NCBI GenBank assembly: GCA_937897005.1
Contig: CALCOQ010000060.1
Location: 1 to 7,467, forward strand
Length of the DNA stretch: 7,467 nt
Source: an uncultured euryarchaeote
GTDB taxonomy: Archaea; Thermoplasmatota; Poseidoniia; Poseidoniales; Poseidoniaceae
Reading direction: 5' to 3'
The notes beneath the pieces are model-generated. The model was not told the DNA's origin, did no database searches, and saw only the letters and a list, made by a program, of their open reading frames with translations. The translations under genes and the position numbers were made by a program. Shown piece by piece: positions 6,295-7,467 of the stretch (the stretch's first letter is position 1; each line of letters opens with the position of its first letter).

Positions 6295-7467
6295 GCATTT
6301 CTTCCAAGCCACTCTGTTGCTCTTCGTCCAGCTCATCACCCTGTGACAGGACTTGTTCGATCTCAGCGCTGTCTATGCGCCCATCGGCAAGTGCTTGCTC
6401 CAGTTTAGCGGCGAGAGAATCAGGAATACTGCCGAGCATCTCCTCGGCTTCCTGCTTGCGAGCCTCGTTACTGGCTTCGTCGAGTTTTTGGTCCACCAAT
6501 TGATATTGTTTCTCATCCAGTCGACCTTTGCGGTAATCCTCTGCTACATCTTTCTTCATGCGGTCGAGTTGTTGTTCAAGTTCGCTGACATTCTCTCCAA
6601 GTTCTCCAACCACTCTGTCCAACTCCTCAAGATACCAACGCACCTTGGCCTTGCTCTTACGAATGAACATCCAACCGATCAGTGAGGCGATGACTGCGCC
6701 TATACCCAGTGTCAGGTCACCCCATCTCTCCAACCAGCCTTCTTCCTCGTCGCCTGAAGCAGCGGTGTTCTGTGAGCCTTCGCCTTCTTCCCCACCTACA
6801 GTGGTGAATGAGTAGGAGAAGGTCTGCATCGGATTTCCCGCCATGTCCTTCACTCCATTCACGGTGACCGTGTAGAGAGTCCCTTCGGAGAGGTTGGAAC
6901 TCGGTGTCAATATCAGTTCGCTCTTGCTCCCAGCAATTCCACTGCTCATGCTTCCAGTCACCTCACCTGATTCGCTTGAAAGCGCTACGTTCGCTCCTTC
7001 GAGGATCATTTCGCTGAAACGAATTGCCACGGTTGAGTTGATGGGAACACTGTTTGCATCGACCATCGGTGCCAATTGTTCATTCTCGATGCTTGGAGCG
7101 ATGGTATCGATGGTGACGGTGATTGCGGCGATTGATTCATCATGTCCCAGCCACTTGTGTGAATCATCACGCAGATCAAGAATCAGCAGGTGTTGACCTT
7201 CGGGAAGGCCAGTGTATTGGAGGGGGTCCATCGATTTGTGCATCTTGCTGTTCGAGGCACCGTGTTCATCGTACATGAAGTGGATATGTGGGCCTGGAAA
7301 CTGAGCGGTGTGGTTCTCAGAAGCAAATACGACCTCAGGCGAAGTGGTGTTCAGATAGGCGCCATCAATCGGACTCATGAATGAGATTCTGGCCAATCCG
7401 ACACTGAAAGACCAAGATTGGTCGGCCAAAGCAGCACCGGTGGCATTCACCACTCCACTCAATTCAA
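6260..7467 (-). CDS. Single-pass surface protein with Ig-like domains, a His-rich unit and a cytoplasmic helical tail (5' partial)
   Basis: The frame stays open through the window edge (a Glu codon at 7465-7463), so the N-terminus is missing. Residues are numbered from the in-frame TTG at 7462, which is unlikely to be the real start. Residues 1-22 look like the end of one Ig-like domain (SWSFSV). Residues 27-120 form a unit with seven histidines (59, 61, 67, 75, 91, 102, 107) and a GPHIHFMYDEH ... LPEGQHLLILDLRDDSH pattern resembling DUF4399-type domains. Residues 123-222 resemble a Big_5/SbsA Ig domain (VPINSTVAIRFSE ... KDMAGNPM ... FSYSFTT). An acidic linker leads to one membrane helix (about 250-267) followed by RKSKAK, so the tail is cytoplasmic. 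That tail has a coiled coil (about 275-340), a SHOCT-like YRKGRLDEKQYQLVDQKL (310-327) and a second helical motif ADGRIDSAEIEQVL (359-372). Function unknown; binding or sensing at the surface is inferred. Confidence 0.9.
   Translation of the reverse strand, partial: ELSGVVNATGAALADQSWSFSVGLARISFMSPIDGAYLNTTSPEVVFASENHTAQFPGPHIHFMYDEHGASNSKMHKSMDPLQYTGLPEGQHLLILDLRDDSHKWLGHDESIAAITVTIDTIAPSIENEQLAPMVDANSVPINSTVAIRFSEMILEGANVALSSESGEVTGSMSSGIAGSKSELILTPSSNLSEGTLYTVTVNGVKDMAGNPMQTFSYSFTTVGGEEGEGSQNTAASGDEEEGWLERWGDLTLGIGAVIASLIGWMFIRKSKAKVRWYLEELDRVVGELGENVSELEQQLDRMKKDVAEDYRKGRLDEKQYQLVDQKLDEASNEARKQEAEEMLGSIPDSLAAKLEQALADGRIDSAEIEQVLSQGDELDEEQQSGLEEMLKRWKVEDEEP

Noticed and set aside
7460..7462. 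TTG at 7462 (minus strand) as the start of the minus-strand surface protein
   Set aside because: The frame continues to the window edge, and the first residues look like the middle of an Ig domain with no signal peptide.

Overview
The window carries four protein-coding genes and almost no non-coding DNA. I see no RNA genes, mobile elements or CRISPR array. The style points to a marine planktonic archaeon, most likely Candidatus Poseidoniales (Marine Group II Euryarchaeota) or a close relative. The pointers are a giant secreted protein built of putative-Ig (He_PIG) units and an Asp-rich, thrombospondin type 3-like stalk, a moderate GC content, archaeal-type GGTGA ribosome-binding sites, and a secreted purple acid phosphatase with a possible C-terminal sorting tail. 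This is inferred from protein style. There is no rRNA or other marker to confirm it.

Layout. (1) Bases 1-3538, plus strand: the 3' part of a very large single-pass membrane protein whose N-terminus lies upstream of the window. It has four Ig-like units, an acidic Cys-paired calcium-binding-type stalk, one membrane helix, a cytoplasmic domain, a long Ala/Glu/Lys coiled coil encoded partly by a 75-bp tandem repeat, and a C-terminal helix-hairpin-helix (H3TH-like) domain. (2) Bases 3557-4849, plus strand, 18 bases downstream: an MscS-family mechanosensitive channel, probably co-transcribed with the first gene. (3) Bases 4882 (or 4912)-6294, plus strand: a secreted purple acid phosphatase with all five metal-binding motifs. 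(4) Bases 7467-6260, minus strand: the 3' part of a second single-pass surface protein with Ig-like domains, one of them His-rich, a membrane helix and a cytoplasmic helical tail. Genes 3 and 4 converge and overlap by 35 bases at their 3' ends.

How the genes may work together. All four products act at the cell envelope: two surface proteins that connect the outside to the cytoplasm, a tension-gated channel and a phosphate-scavenging enzyme. The most unusual object is the first protein. It joins an extracellular adhesin-like stalk to a cytoplasmic domain of a type usually linked to DNA binding, and its gene sits directly upstream of a mechanosensitive channel. Base composition rises from roughly 37-43% GC in samples of genes 1-2 to roughly 53-60% in samples of genes 3-4, so the two halves may have different histories.
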